A stretch of DNA of 21,692 bases from an uncultured Treponema sp. (lineage in GTDB: Bacteria; Spirochaetota; Spirochaetia; Treponematales; Treponemataceae), in contig CAMNHD010000003.1 in assembly GCA_946538875.1 (NCBI GenBank), positions 1 to 21,692 on the forward strand, in the 5' to 3' direction. Shown in pieces: positions 1 through 7,124 of this stretch. Every line of letters begins with the position of its first letter. Positions within the stretch are counted from its first letter, which is position 1. A program made the position numbers and the translations under genes. Under the pieces are notes generated by a model that was not told where the DNA came from, did not search any database, and saw only the letters and a list, made by a program, of their open reading frames with translations.

Positions 1-548
1 ACCAGACTGATTTTGTTCTCAGTGCATATTCGCAGCAGAAGGATTTGATTCAGGAGATGCATATTGATTCTCTGACAAAGATGTATAACAGAGCGGCGCT
101 TGAGGAGAGCATCAATCTTTATATCCGTAAGTTCCACGAGGGAGAATGCATTCCGCATCTGGTGCTGATTGACGTGGATCACTTTAAGAACATCAATGAT
201 ACTTACGGACACAACAATGGCGACATTGTGCTTAAGTCTTTGGCCGACATAATTCATAATGAGATGAAGGGAATCAACAGGAGTTTTAGGTTCGGCGGAG
301 ACGAGATGGTCCTGCTGTTCGATGTTGAAACCAACAGTCAGATTTCTAATATTATTTCTGCCATACAGGCTGATTTTGCGGGTGTAAAGTTTCCGTTCAA
401 CCCAAGCGAAAAGTTCACGGTCAGCATGGGAGTGGCTCCTTTTTACAAGGGGCTTGATGCCAAGGGCTGGTTTGAACTGGCTGACTCTGCAATGTACACT
501 TCTAAGGAAGGTGGAAGGAACCGTATTACCTTTGCGGAGGATTTTTAA
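1..548 (+). CDS. Diguanylate cyclase, GGDEF domain (5'-truncated by window edge)
   Basis: This is the C-terminal part of a GGDEF-domain protein, which makes cyclic di-GMP from two GTP. The frame is open from base 3, so the true start lies outside the window; the TTG at 45 and ATG at 57 are internal. The visible part begins with the family opening 'DSLTKMYNR' and continues to the active-site loop 'RFGGDEM', a GGDEF variant with Met for Phe. 'DVDHFKNINDTYGHNNGD' is the usual metal- and substrate-binding block. The inhibitory I-site (RxxD, five residues before GGDEF) reads KGIN, so product feedback through that site is probably absent. Any sensor domain would be upstream and is not visible. A hairpin/T-run follows the stop codon. 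Family assignment is certain; in vivo activity is inferred. Confidence 0.93.
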   Translation, partial: QTDFVLSAYSQQKDLIQEMHIDSLTKMYNRAALEESINLYIRKFHEGECIPHLVLIDVDHFKNINDTYGHNNGDIVLKSLADIIHNEMKGINRSFRFGGDEMVLLFDVETNSQISNIISAIQADFAGVKFPFNPSEKFTVSMGVAPFYKGLDAKGWFELADSAMYTSKEGGRNRITFAEDF

Positions 549-599
549 GCCAGTGAGGATAGGGGTGTCCCCTATTGTGTTTACGGCTTACCACATGAC

Positions 600-628
600 A
601 AAAAGGCATATTTGGGGTATCCTTTTTT
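600..628 (+). terminator. Probable intrinsic terminator of the GGDEF gene
   Basis: AAAAAGG(C)ATA pairs with TATCCTTTTT across the loop TTTGGGG and ends in a six-T run. The stem is A/T-rich with one bulged C. It ends only three bases before the next ATG, so the DUF763 gene would need a start signal inside or very close to it. A second small dyad, ATAGGGG-TGT-CCCCTAT, lies at 559-575 without a T-run. Confidence 0.5.
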
Positions 629-631
629 CAA

Positions 632-1879
632 ATGCTCAAGAGAACAGGTCATGCTGACCTTCCGCTGCACCACGGCACTGTTCCGCGATGGCTTGCCGAC
701 CGTATGCGGGATTTAGGCACAGAGATAATACAGGCGATACTCATCGAATATGGTAAAAAGGAAGTGCTTACCAGACTCAGCGACCCTTTGTGGTTCCAGT
801 CACTTGGTGCGGTACTTGGTATGGACTGGCATTCTTCCGGTATAACCACCAGCGTCATGTATGCACTTAAGCGTGGAATCAATGCCCGCGCAAAGGAATT
901 CGGACTTTGTATCTGCGGTGGAAGGGGAAAGTATTCGCGCCGTACACCAGAAGAGCTGATGTATCTGGCTGATCATACAGGACTTCCAGGGGATGAGCTT
1001 GTCCGCGCAAGCAGACTGTCCGCCAAGATAGACAATACTGCGGTTCAGGATGGATTCCAGCTTTACCAGCACAATTTTATTCTGAGCAATGAGGGGGACT
1101 GGGCGGTTGTTCAGCAGGGAATGAATGCACTGACCAAGACTGCACGCCGCTACCATTGGTGCTCTTCCGAGCTCAGGTCATTTGTTGAGGAACCTCATAC
1201 AGGAATCACCGGTGAGACAAAGGGCCCGATTCTGAACCTTACGGATACGGCGGCCGCTCAGACTAGAAAGACAATTCTTGAGTTGAGCAACGAACACCCG
1301 GACCGCATTGTAAAGGAACTTAGGGATATCGATTTGTTTGGAAATCCTATTTCGCAGAGAAGGCCGGAGCCTGAACAGCTTGAACTGTTCGAGGTAAGCG
1401 GACGCGACTGCATAATGCCTGCACACCATGAAGTGAAGGCTCAGGATGTGGATCTTAAGCGTCTTGGAGGAGTCCTTGCCACGGCCTACGAAGCTCAGCC
1501 AAAAGATTTTGAGTCCCTGCTCCTGACCCCCGGACTAGGCCCCAGGACCCTGCAGTCACTGACACTTGTGAGCGAAGTGATTTACGGTACCCCAAGCCGC
1601 TTTAGGGATCCTGCAAGGTTCAGCTTTGCTCACGGCGGAAAAGACGGCCATCCGTTCCCTGTTCCTACACGTGTTTATGACGAGAGCATACGTATCTTGG
1701 GAGATTCCATAGAAAAATCAAAGCTTGGCTACAAGGATAAATCTGAGTGTCTAAGGCGGCTTCACAGCACAGCCCTGCAGATAGAGCAGAACTGCGACCC
1801 GATGGCGGATTTTGATGCGGCCATAGCATACGAAAAGTTACACTCCGCAGAATGGGGCGGAAGAACCTGCTGTGACTGA
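632..1879 (+). CDS. DUF763 domain protein (function unknown)
   Basis: This 415-residue protein matches the DUF763 family, found in archaea and scattered bacteria, by its start 'MLKRTGHADLPLHHGTVPRWL' (positions 1-21) and by the block around residues 55-85 containing FQSLGAVLGMDWHSSGITT. No biochemical function is known to me. Around residues 295-320 the stretch 'LLLTPGLGPRTLQSLTL' looks like a helix-hairpin-helix turn (PGLGPRT), a fold that often contacts DNA backbone; this hints at a nucleic-acid role but does not prove one. ATG 632 is the only usable start, because an in-frame TGA lies at 596. No clear Shine-Dalgarno precedes it. The gene stands alone between the upstream hairpin and the promoter of the next operon. 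Family confident; role unknown. Confidence 0.88.
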   Translation: MLKRTGHADLPLHHGTVPRWLADRMRDLGTEIIQAILIEYGKKEVLTRLSDPLWFQSLGAVLGMDWHSSGITTSVMYALKRGINARAKEFGLCICGGRGKYSRRTPEELMYLADHTGLPGDELVRASRLSAKIDNTAVQDGFQLYQHNFILSNEGDWAVVQQGMNALTKTARRYHWCSSELRSFVEEPHTGITGETKGPILNLTDTAAAQTRKTILELSNEHPDRIVKELRDIDLFGNPISQRRPEPEQLELFEVSGRDCIMPAHHEVKAQDVDLKRLGGVLATAYEAQPKDFESLLLTPGLGPRTLQSLTLVSEVIYGTPSRFRDPARFSFAHGGKDGHPFPVPTRVYDESIRILGDSIEKSKLGYKDKSECLRRLHSTALQIEQNCDPMADFDAAIAYEKLHSAEWGGRTCCD

Positions 1880-1894
1880 AGTCTTAAACCGGGC

Positions 1895-1923
1895 TTGACT
1901 TACACAAACTAAGAATGTACACT
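1895..1923 (+). promoter_or_regulatory. Sigma70-type promoter of the rSAM/lipoprotein operon
   Basis: TTGACT (1895-1900), a 17-bp spacer, then TACACT (1918-1923). Transcription would start near 1930 and leave a leader of about 86 nt before the first ATG at 2016. Found by inspection only. Confidence 0.6.
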
Positions 1924-1945
1924 TTAGGGAGAAAACCTCGTAAAA

Positions 1946-1962
1946 GCATTTTTGAAAAATGC
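1946..1962 (+). other. Perfect hairpin in the operon leader
   Basis: GCATTTTT-G-AAAAATGC is a perfect 8-bp inverted repeat in the predicted 5' leader of the lipoprotein/rSAM operon. In RNA the innermost pairs must open to form a loop. No T-run follows directly, so it is not a plain terminator; it could be a protein site or an RNA-stability element. Confidence 0.4.
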
Positions 1963-2015
1963 ATTGCTGCAGAATTAGAGGCTGAAACATTTTTTAATTG
2001 TTTTAGGAGGGCATT

Positions 2016-3032
2016 ATGAAAAAAGTATTGTTTCTTATGTCGCTATGTTTGATGCTTTGCCTGACCAGCTGTGAGCTGCTGATTTTAGGTGCGGCCGGAG
2101 TGGCCCATCAATCAAAGAAATCAAAGGCCCCTGTGCTTGAAAAACCGGAGGTGACGGTTACTTTATCAGCATCTTCACCTTCGACAGAGGCAGTTATCAA
2201 GTGGACGCCGCAGAAGGACGTAGACTACTATGTGGTAAGCAGGACTTTTGTCCGTGATGGAGTCACTGAGTCCACTATATTAGGCGATTTCTTTGAATAT
2301 GAGTACACTTCAACGTCTTGTACCGATGACAATCTGGAGCCAGGAACAAAGTACACATATACAGTTTCGGCGGTTGCCTATGAAAAAGAATGGACAAGGG
2401 ACTGGGGAACTGTAAGAGAGGTTTCGCTGCCAGTGTCTGTAATTACAGAAGCAGATCCAAAGGCAAGCCTTTCCTATCCGGAGAATTTGACTGCGGATTC
2501 ATCTGTTATGAATGAGGTGCATCTTTCCTGGAGACCGGTAGAATCTGCCGTTAAATATGAAATCTACTCAAAGACGCGCTATTATGGTGACTATTATCTG
2601 GCCGGCACTGTGACAAGCGCAGAGTTTATTGATAAAAGGGAAGATAATGACGCTTTTGCCTATTATAAAGTCAGGGCCATTGGAGAAGACGGAAAATACA
2701 GTCTGTTCAGTCCTTTTTTGGGAGCTTTCAGCGGCGGGCTTACAAATTATTCCCTGAATTCGGCATATCCGCTTTTAAACGGAGAACGTCAGGAATTTAC
2801 TGTTGATGAGGCGAGCGATCTTTGGTTTGTAGTTGAGCCTGAATCAGGAATTATAGAAATACTTTGGGGACAAGCAGAATCGGTTTCCATTCTTGATGCA
2901 GAAGGAAATGTCATTCTTCCGTCACACAGTTTTGATGATTCCAGTACAGTTGAGATTCCCGGTTTTGAGCAGGGAAAGACTTATTATATTATGATACATA
3001 CATACAGAAAGTTTTCAATCCGCGTGGAATAA
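2016..3032 (+). CDS. Lipoprotein with two fibronectin type III-like domains
   Basis: A 338-residue predicted surface or periplasmic lipoprotein. Residues 1-18 form a signal peptide ending in the lipobox L16-T-S-C19. Residues about 42-145 and 152-240 each resemble a fibronectin III domain: both have the 'KWTP/SWRPVE...Y-x-V/I' strand pattern, and the first has 'LEPGTKYTYTVSAV'. The last 95 residues form another beta-rich module ending 'GKTYYIMIHTYRKFSIRVE', similar in pattern to pre-peptidase C-terminal (PPC) domains. AGGAGG at 2005-2010 lies five bases before the ATG. It is the first gene of a five-gene operon, with 13 bp to the next gene. It carries no catalytic motif, so binding or adhesion is the likely role (inference). 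It could also be a cargo or partner of the rSAM system downstream. Confidence 0.85.
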   Translation: MKKVLFLMSLCLMLCLTSCELLILGAAGVAHQSKKSKAPVLEKPEVTVTLSASSPSTEAVIKWTPQKDVDYYVVSRTFVRDGVTESTILGDFFEYEYTSTSCTDDNLEPGTKYTYTVSAVAYEKEWTRDWGTVREVSLPVSVITEADPKASLSYPENLTADSSVMNEVHLSWRPVESAVKYEIYSKTRYYGDYYLAGTVTSAEFIDKREDNDAFAYYKVRAIGEDGKYSLFSPFLGAFSGGLTNYSLNSAYPLLNGERQEFTVDEASDLWFVVEPESGIIEILWGQAESVSILDAEGNVILPSHSFDDSSTVEIPGFEQGKTYYIMIHTYRKFSIRVE

Positions 3033-3045
3033 AAGGGGGCATGGC

Positions 3046-3678
3046 ATGAAGTTATTTAAGAGCGCTGCTGTTTTGGTTCTGGCCTTGCTTATTCCGGTAA
3101 GCTGTGGGGATTATAAAATAGCGGAACATGAGGTGGAAATATCCAATGTGACGGAGAATTCCTTTGTTGTTGACTGGAATTCTGAAGACTCAGACTCTCA
3201 GGATGTCGAGATATGGTGGAAGGCCAAATCTGAGGAATATAGGATAGAACGTGAAATGTCGGTTGATCCCCCGTTCAAGTATTCTGGCTGTGATCAGGAT
3301 ATGGACTATATTGTAAGAGTCAAGTATTACGGCTCGAAAAGGAATCTGAGGGATACAGTTGAAATAACTGTCCATACAGAAAAGCAGGTTGTTCCTGCCG
3401 GAAGTTTTCCCCGTCCGCTGATGAAGGCCGATTACCATAAAGCTGATAATAAGGTGGTCCTTACTTGGGAACCGGTTGAAGGTGCGGCATATTATAAACT
3501 GCACAGGCTTGAAAGATGGGGGGATAGCAAAGCCTATCTGTTTAACGGAACGCAGACAAGTTTTACGGATGATATTTCGGATAACACCAGTTACATGGTG
3601 ATTTACAGATTATGTGCCATGAATGAAGAGCTCTCCAATGAGGAATGTTGGTCGCATTATCTATATGTTGTTAAATAA
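3046..3678 (+). CDS. Lipoprotein with fibronectin III-like repeats
   Basis: A 210-residue lipoprotein. The signal peptide ends at P17-V-S-C20, with Pro in place of the usual Leu at -3, which is atypical but compatible with looser spirochaetal lipoboxes. Two beta-rich units follow. Residues 28-110 ('VEISNVTENSFVVDWNS', then 'YIVRVKYYG') and residues about 122-205 ('KVVLTWEPVEGAAYYKLHRLERWG', given here by its ends, then 'YRLCAMNE') both follow the FN3 strand pattern. The second unit resembles the second FN3 unit of the gene before ('LSWRPVESAVKYEIYS'), which suggests a common origin. The start has a GGGGG-containing ribosome site at 3034-3038. Same operon as its neighbours. Function unknown; adhesion or glycan/protein binding is a guess. 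Confidence 0.83.
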   Translation: MKLFKSAAVLVLALLIPVSCGDYKIAEHEVEISNVTENSFVVDWNSEDSDSQDVEIWWKAKSEEYRIEREMSVDPPFKYSGCDQDMDYIVRVKYYGSKRNLRDTVEITVHTEKQVVPAGSFPRPLMKADYHKADNKVVLTWEPVEGAAYYKLHRLERWGDSKAYLFNGTQTSFTDDISDNTSYMVIYRLCAMNEELSNEECWSHYLYVVK

Positions 3679-3713
3679 TTGTATTCCGGAAGAGAATCAG
3701 GAGGTATGACAAA

Positions 3714-4100
3714 ATGTTGCATTGGGATTGGAAGAAAACTGTTAGTACTGTATTGACAACTTTAGGTATCGGAACACTTACTTCCTGTTACGGTGTGCCG
3801 TCTTATTCAGCAGATCCTGCCCTGTACGGTTATGTATCTTCTTCTGACAGATTTGAAAAAGATGGAATCAAGGGCATAAAAGTGACTCTCATTAACAAGG
3901 GTGAAGTTCTGGGGACCGCTTATACAAATGAAAAAGGCTTTTATTGTATTGACGGCATAGGAATTTCAAGTGACAAGGTGTATACCCTGGAATTTGAGGA
4001 TGTGGACGGATCTCAGAATGGCGGAATATTTATGAAAAAGAGCACGCAGTTTTATTTGAGTTCTGAGTGTCTTACCAATGTGGTTTTGGAAAAGGAATAA
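3714..4100 (+). CDS. Radical SAM-associated putative lipoprotein (paralogue A)
   Basis: A 128-residue lipoprotein with a Trp/Lys-rich N-terminus and lipobox L22-T-S-C25. The acylated Cys is followed at once by YGVP. The rest is a compact beta domain like carboxypeptidase-regulatory/Cna-B folds: 'GIKGIKVTLINKGEVLG', 'TNEKGFYCIDG', then 'LEFEDVDGSQNGG'. The YG-x-P and ED-x-DG-xx-NG motifs recur in the next gene and match what I remember of the 'putative lipoprotein, rSAM/lipoprotein system' family from Bacteroidetes (TIGR04134 from memory). AGGAGG-type site at 3700-3704. Two further Cys residues ('FYCIDG', 'SSECLT') are absent from the paralogue. Likely a substrate or partner of the radical SAM enzyme 450 bp downstream; the modification, if any, is unknown. 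Confidence 0.85.
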   Translation: MLHWDWKKTVSTVLTTLGIGTLTSCYGVPSYSADPALYGYVSSSDRFEKDGIKGIKVTLINKGEVLGTAYTNEKGFYCIDGIGISSDKVYTLEFEDVDGSQNGGIFMKKSTQFYLSSECLTNVVLEKE

Positions 4101-4112
4101 GGAGTATTTTTT

Positions 4113-4547
4113 ATGAAAAAAGTGTTTGCAAAATGGTGGCAGAAGGCTCTGACTGCGTTTTTGTCTGCCTTGGGTGTAAGTGTCTGTGTGTCATGCGGAG
4201 ACGGTGGCCTGGATCCTTATGTTGATATACCTGCAATGTACGGAATGCCACCGAACTGGGGCGGAATTCATGGTAAGGTAACGTATGGGGATAATCCTGT
4301 AAACGGAATGCAGGTGACGCTGACGGATAAAGATAATAACCAGCTTGACCGCTTGGAAACAGATGGGGAAGGAAATTACCGCTTCCCTGATATGGAGCCT
4401 GGCAAGACTGTTGTACTTACTGTAGAAGATATTGATGGAATGGATAACGGTTGGTATGAAACTGAATCAAAAAAAGTGACCGTGACTGATGAGGATACTA
4501 CAGTTGATTTTAGTCTCAGGAAAAAGATTGAGGGCAAGGAAAAGTAA
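4113..4547 (+). CDS. Radical SAM-associated putative lipoprotein (paralogue B)
   Basis: A 144-residue paralogue of the preceding gene. The signal peptide again has Trp and Lys near the front ('FAKWWQKALTAFL') and ends at C-V-S-C28. About 14 residues then lead to 'AMYGMPPNWGG', the YG-x-P motif. The beta domain follows: 'PVNGMQVTLTDKD', 'TDGEGNYRFPDMEPGKTV', 'LTVEDIDGMDNG' and a final 'TTVDFSLRKK' strand. This is a carboxypeptidase-regulatory-like fold by pattern. It lies 12 bp after paralogue A, and its TAA abuts the ATG of the radical SAM gene, so translation of the two is probably coupled. The candidate ribosome site of that enzyme (GGCAAGGAAAAG) lies inside this coding region. The tight linkage supports a lipoprotein/enzyme pair. 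Confidence 0.87.
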   Translation: MKKVFAKWWQKALTAFLSALGVSVCVSCGDGGLDPYVDIPAMYGMPPNWGGIHGKVTYGDNPVNGMQVTLTDKDNNQLDRLETDGEGNYRFPDMEPGKTVVLTVEDIDGMDNGWYETESKKVTVTDEDTTVDFSLRKKIEGKEK

Positions 4548-5666
4548 ATGCCTTTCTGCTCAAAGAAATTGACATTCAAAGACAAGCTGAAACGGGCAGT
4601 CTTTTCGCTATACCGCAAGTCTGTGGTAAAAGAACATGAGCTGAACTATCTCTTTTGGGAGTGCACACTGCGCTGCAATCTGAACTGCCGGCACTGCGGG
4701 TCGGACTGTCTCAAAACTTCCGGCGTACCGGATATGCCGGTTGCGGATTTTGTAAAGGTCCTGGACAGTATAAAGGCCAAGAACAAAGCTGAACGGCTTA
4801 CTGTCGCAATAACCGGTGGTGAGCCTCTTTTGCGGGATGACCTTGAGGCTGCGGGACGGGAGATTGTCAAAAGAGGATTTAACTGGGGAATAGTTACAAA
4901 TGCGCTGTGCCTGACCCCGGAGCGGTTCAGGTCTCTGCGTGGCAGCGGTATGTCCTCCATGAGCGTGAGTATTGACGGACTTAGGGAAGAACATGAATAT
5001 TTGCGGCGGAATCCTAAGTCCTTTGACACTGTGGAACAGGCGATTGACTTGATGACTGCGGAATGCAGGAATTATCCCGGACGCTTTATATTCGATGTAA
5101 TCACGTGTGTCCATCACAACAATTTGGATTGCCTTGTAAAACTCCGCGACTACCTTATAAACAAAGGCGTGGAAGCTTGGAGAATCTTTTCCATATTTCC
5201 TTCAGGGCGTGCTGCTGAGGATGATCTTTCTCTTACCCCGGAGGAGTACAGGCGCCTGATGGACTTTATTGCCGAAACACGTGTGTACCGCAATTCAGAA
5301 GGAAAGGGTATACACTTGAACTATTCATGTGAAGGTTATCTTGGAACCTATGAGCTTAAGGTGAGGGACTTTTTCTTCTTCTGCCGCGGTGGGATAAATG
5401 TTGGTTCCGTGATGTGCGACGGTTCTATTTCTGCCTGCCTTTCTGTACGGGGCAAAGACTTTATTCAGGGAAATATCTACCAGGATGACTTTATGGATGT
5501 GTGGAACAGGCGCTATCAGAATATGCGTGACCGTTCCTGGGCAAAGAAGGGTAAGTGTGCCAGGTGCAGGAGCTGGAAGTGGTGCCAGGGAAACGGCCTG
5601 CATCTGTATTCCGGCATGGCTTCTCCCGTGGCGCACTGCAGCCTTGAACTCTTAGGCGAGTATTGA
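4548..5666 (+). CDS. Radical SAM/SPASM enzyme of the rSAM/lipoprotein system
   Basis: A 372-residue radical SAM enzyme. The [4Fe-4S]/SAM motif is C43-NLN-C47-RH-C50, preceded by 'LFWECTLR'. 'AITGGEPLLR' is the GGE motif that binds the SAM amino group. The C-terminal SPASM-like region has C279, C290, C297 (DG-SISA-C), then C337-x2-C340-x5-C346 and a last C364, enough for extra iron-sulfur clusters. The canonical Cys four residues after C346 is Gly350, so one auxiliary ligand may differ. SPASM enzymes usually modify peptides or proteins, which fits the adjacent lipoproteins. From memory it resembles the family TIGR04133 (rSAM_w_lipo). It is a cytoplasmic enzyme, so it would act on the lipoproteins before export. 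It overlaps the convergent lipid-kinase gene by 15 bp. Confidence 0.92.
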   Translation: MPFCSKKLTFKDKLKRAVFSLYRKSVVKEHELNYLFWECTLRCNLNCRHCGSDCLKTSGVPDMPVADFVKVLDSIKAKNKAERLTVAITGGEPLLRDDLEAAGREIVKRGFNWGIVTNALCLTPERFRSLRGSGMSSMSVSIDGLREEHEYLRRNPKSFDTVEQAIDLMTAECRNYPGRFIFDVITCVHHNNLDCLVKLRDYLINKGVEAWRIFSIFPSGRAAEDDLSLTPEEYRRLMDFIAETRVYRNSEGKGIHLNYSCEGYLGTYELKVRDFFFFCRGGINVGSVMCDGSISACLSVRGKDFIQGNIYQDDFMDVWNRRYQNMRDRSWAKKGKCARCRSWKWCQGNGLHLYSGMASPVAHCSLELLGEY

Positions 5667-6569
5667 AAGTTTCTGCTTAAGGGAATCAACTGTAATGTGG
5701 GTGACTTCTCCACCGTATTCACCGTCCAGGTGAAGGGTAGCGGGCTGCCCGCTTGTGATTTCCAGTTTCTGGCAGTCGGTAAGGGTAAAGCCCCTGAGTT
5801 TTTTGTGTTTTCCGACAATCAGCAATGGAAAGTAAAAGAATGCCGTCAGCTTTTTGATTCCAGCGGCAATACAGATTGACAGTTTGCCGTCGTCCACCTT
5901 TGCCTGGGGGGCCATCTTTACACCGCCGCCTTCTGCAACACAGTTCATCATGGCGATGAAAATCAGTTTTTCAAAGACCTGAGGCTCTGCTCCGTCGAAT
6001 GAGATGCGGAATGTGTCTGTGCTCATTGAAAAAAGTGTGTGTATTGTGTAGAGAATGTACGTGAATTTGCCAAGTCCTATCTTGTTGAGCACATTCTTGA
6101 GTTTTGAAACCAGGGCTTTTTTGCAGACGATTGCATCCATGCCAAGCCCGGAACTGATGCCGAAAAGTCTTGTGCGGCCGTCGTCGTAGTGGACGCGTCC
6201 CAAGTCTATTTTACGTATTCCGTCTGAAGCCAGAATACGTGAGAGTGTTTTCCTTGTGTTTTTACTGATTCCTATTCCTCGGGCAAAATCGTTGCCAGAC
6301 CCGGTGGGGATTACACCCAGGCTTATGTCTTCAAAATTGCCCAGACCGTTCAGGACTTCGTTGATTGTTCCGTCTCCACCTGCTACTACTATATTTTTGT
6401 GGCCGTCGAGGGATGAAATATTCCGTGCAATGTCACTTGCCGAGATATCTTTTTGTGTAAAAAGGGCCTTATATTCTGTCTTGCTCTTTTCAAGAAGCTT
6501 CTGGACTTTTGCCCAGGTCTTTTTTGCTTTGCCGCTGCCGCCTTGCTCGTTTACTATGAAGTAATACAT
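5652..6569 (-). CDS. Diacylglycerol kinase-family lipid kinase (DagK/YegS/BmrU-like)
   Basis: A 305-residue soluble lipid kinase of the DAGK catalytic family, which phosphorylates diacylglycerol or a related lipid with ATP. Motifs in order from the ATG at 6569: 'YFIVNEQGGSGKAKKTW' (nucleotide loop), 'VVAGGDGTINEVLNGL' (GGDGT signature), 'VIPTGSGNDFAR' (second glycine motif), and a C-terminal beta domain with 'GGGVKMAPQAKVDDGKL', which holds the usual (K/R)-x-AP-x-A-x-x-DDG block. The open frame runs further upstream to 6716, but those 49 residues have no family similarity; the Met at 6569 is the family's natural start. No Shine-Dalgarno is seen; a TATAAT lies six bases before the ATG. The 3' end overlaps the radical SAM gene. 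Substrate unknown. Confidence 0.92.
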   Translation of the reverse strand: MYYFIVNEQGGSGKAKKTWAKVQKLLEKSKTEYKALFTQKDISASDIARNISSLDGHKNIVVAGGDGTINEVLNGLGNFEDISLGVIPTGSGNDFARGIGISKNTRKTLSRILASDGIRKIDLGRVHYDDGRTRLFGISSGLGMDAIVCKKALVSKLKNVLNKIGLGKFTYILYTIHTLFSMSTDTFRISFDGAEPQVFEKLIFIAMMNCVAEGGGVKMAPQAKVDDGKLSICIAAGIKKLTAFFYFPLLIVGKHKKLRGFTLTDCQKLEITSGQPATLHLDGEYGGEVTHITVDSLKQKLSILA

Positions 6570-6575
6570 AAATTT

Positions 6576-6581
6576 ATTATA
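6576..6581 (-). promoter_or_regulatory. Candidate -10 (TATAAT) for the lipid kinase gene
   Basis: On the minus strand a perfect TATAAT is followed by AAATTT and then the ATG at 6569. No convincing -35 is found at 16-18 bp; TTGACC lies 26 bp upstream. If used, transcription would begin at or next to the start codon, giving a leaderless mRNA, which fits the lack of a ribosome site. Confidence 0.4.
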
Positions 6582-6669
6582 GCAGAGAGAGTCTGTTTTT
6601 GCTAGTTGGTCAATCTGAATAAAATGGGAATCAATTTTGAAGCAATGCAAACACTGCAAACCCGTTCCG

Positions 6670-7065
6670 TTAGACTGACTGCTGCGGGTTGTTGAAGTGC
6701 TGGACAATTTGTTCAAGGCTTGCCCTGTTTTGTGGGGAAAATGGGCAGATGAAGACCGTGTGGCGGAGACCGTTTTTTATGGCGTCCACCTGGAGCTGGT
6801 CTTCTGTGGTATGGAGAAATCCTGTGTTCGGCCTGGGCGATGAATCTATGGAAATCTTTTGAATTCTGCGCCTTGTGTGCACCTGTCCGGGCCATGAGGT
6901 GCAGAGTTGGCGGATTAGTTCCAGCTGTTCGACTCCAAGCGTTTTCAGTCTGTCAGTATCGTCACTTTCCAAAAGGTCTATCCTGTAGCGTTGTTCAAGG
7001 AATGCGTATATCACCGAGAAAATGACAATTAAGGCAATAAGACCAAACAGTAAACCAAGAATCAT
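6670..7065 (-). CDS. Small membrane-anchored protein, unknown function
   Basis: A 131-residue protein. The start at 7065 is chosen because GGAGA (7071-7075) sits five bases before it; the frame also has an ATG at 7092 without a ribosome site. Residues 1-21 ('ILGLLFGLIALIVIFSVIY') are one transmembrane helix or uncleaved signal anchor. Then comes a polar region ('DDTDRLKTLGVEQLELIRQL') and a mixed C-terminal domain holding 'FICPFSPQNRASLEQIVQHF'. I do not recognise the family. Two Cys lie in the soluble part ('RQLCTSW', 'VFICPF'). It is 100 bp upstream of the lipid-kinase gene on the same strand; operon membership is uncertain because that gene has its own -10-like element. Confidence 0.6.
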   Translation of the reverse strand: MILGLLFGLIALIVIFSVIYAFLEQRYRIDLLESDDTDRLKTLGVEQLELIRQLCTSWPGQVHTRRRIQKISIDSSPRPNTGFLHTTEDQLQVDAIKNGLRHTVFICPFSPQNRASLEQIVQHFNNPQQSV

Positions 7066-7124
7066 GCAAGTCTCCGTTTTTAAGTTTAGCATAGACTGTT
7101 CGTATAAGCAACTTTGCTGAAGGG

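Noticed and set aside
454..657. Overlapping plus-strand frame at the end of the GGDEF gene
   Set aside because: It lies mostly inside the GGDEF coding region in another frame, crosses the terminator hairpin and has no ribosome site or family similarity.
6570..6716. N-terminal extension of the lipid kinase to 6716
   Set aside because: The extra 49 residues are low-complexity and overlap the end of the neighbouring minus-strand gene. The kinase fold begins at the Met at 6569.
7066..7092. Upstream ATG of the small membrane protein
   Set aside because: It has no ribosome site, whereas the ATG at 7065 has GGAGA five bases upstream and starts at the transmembrane segment.
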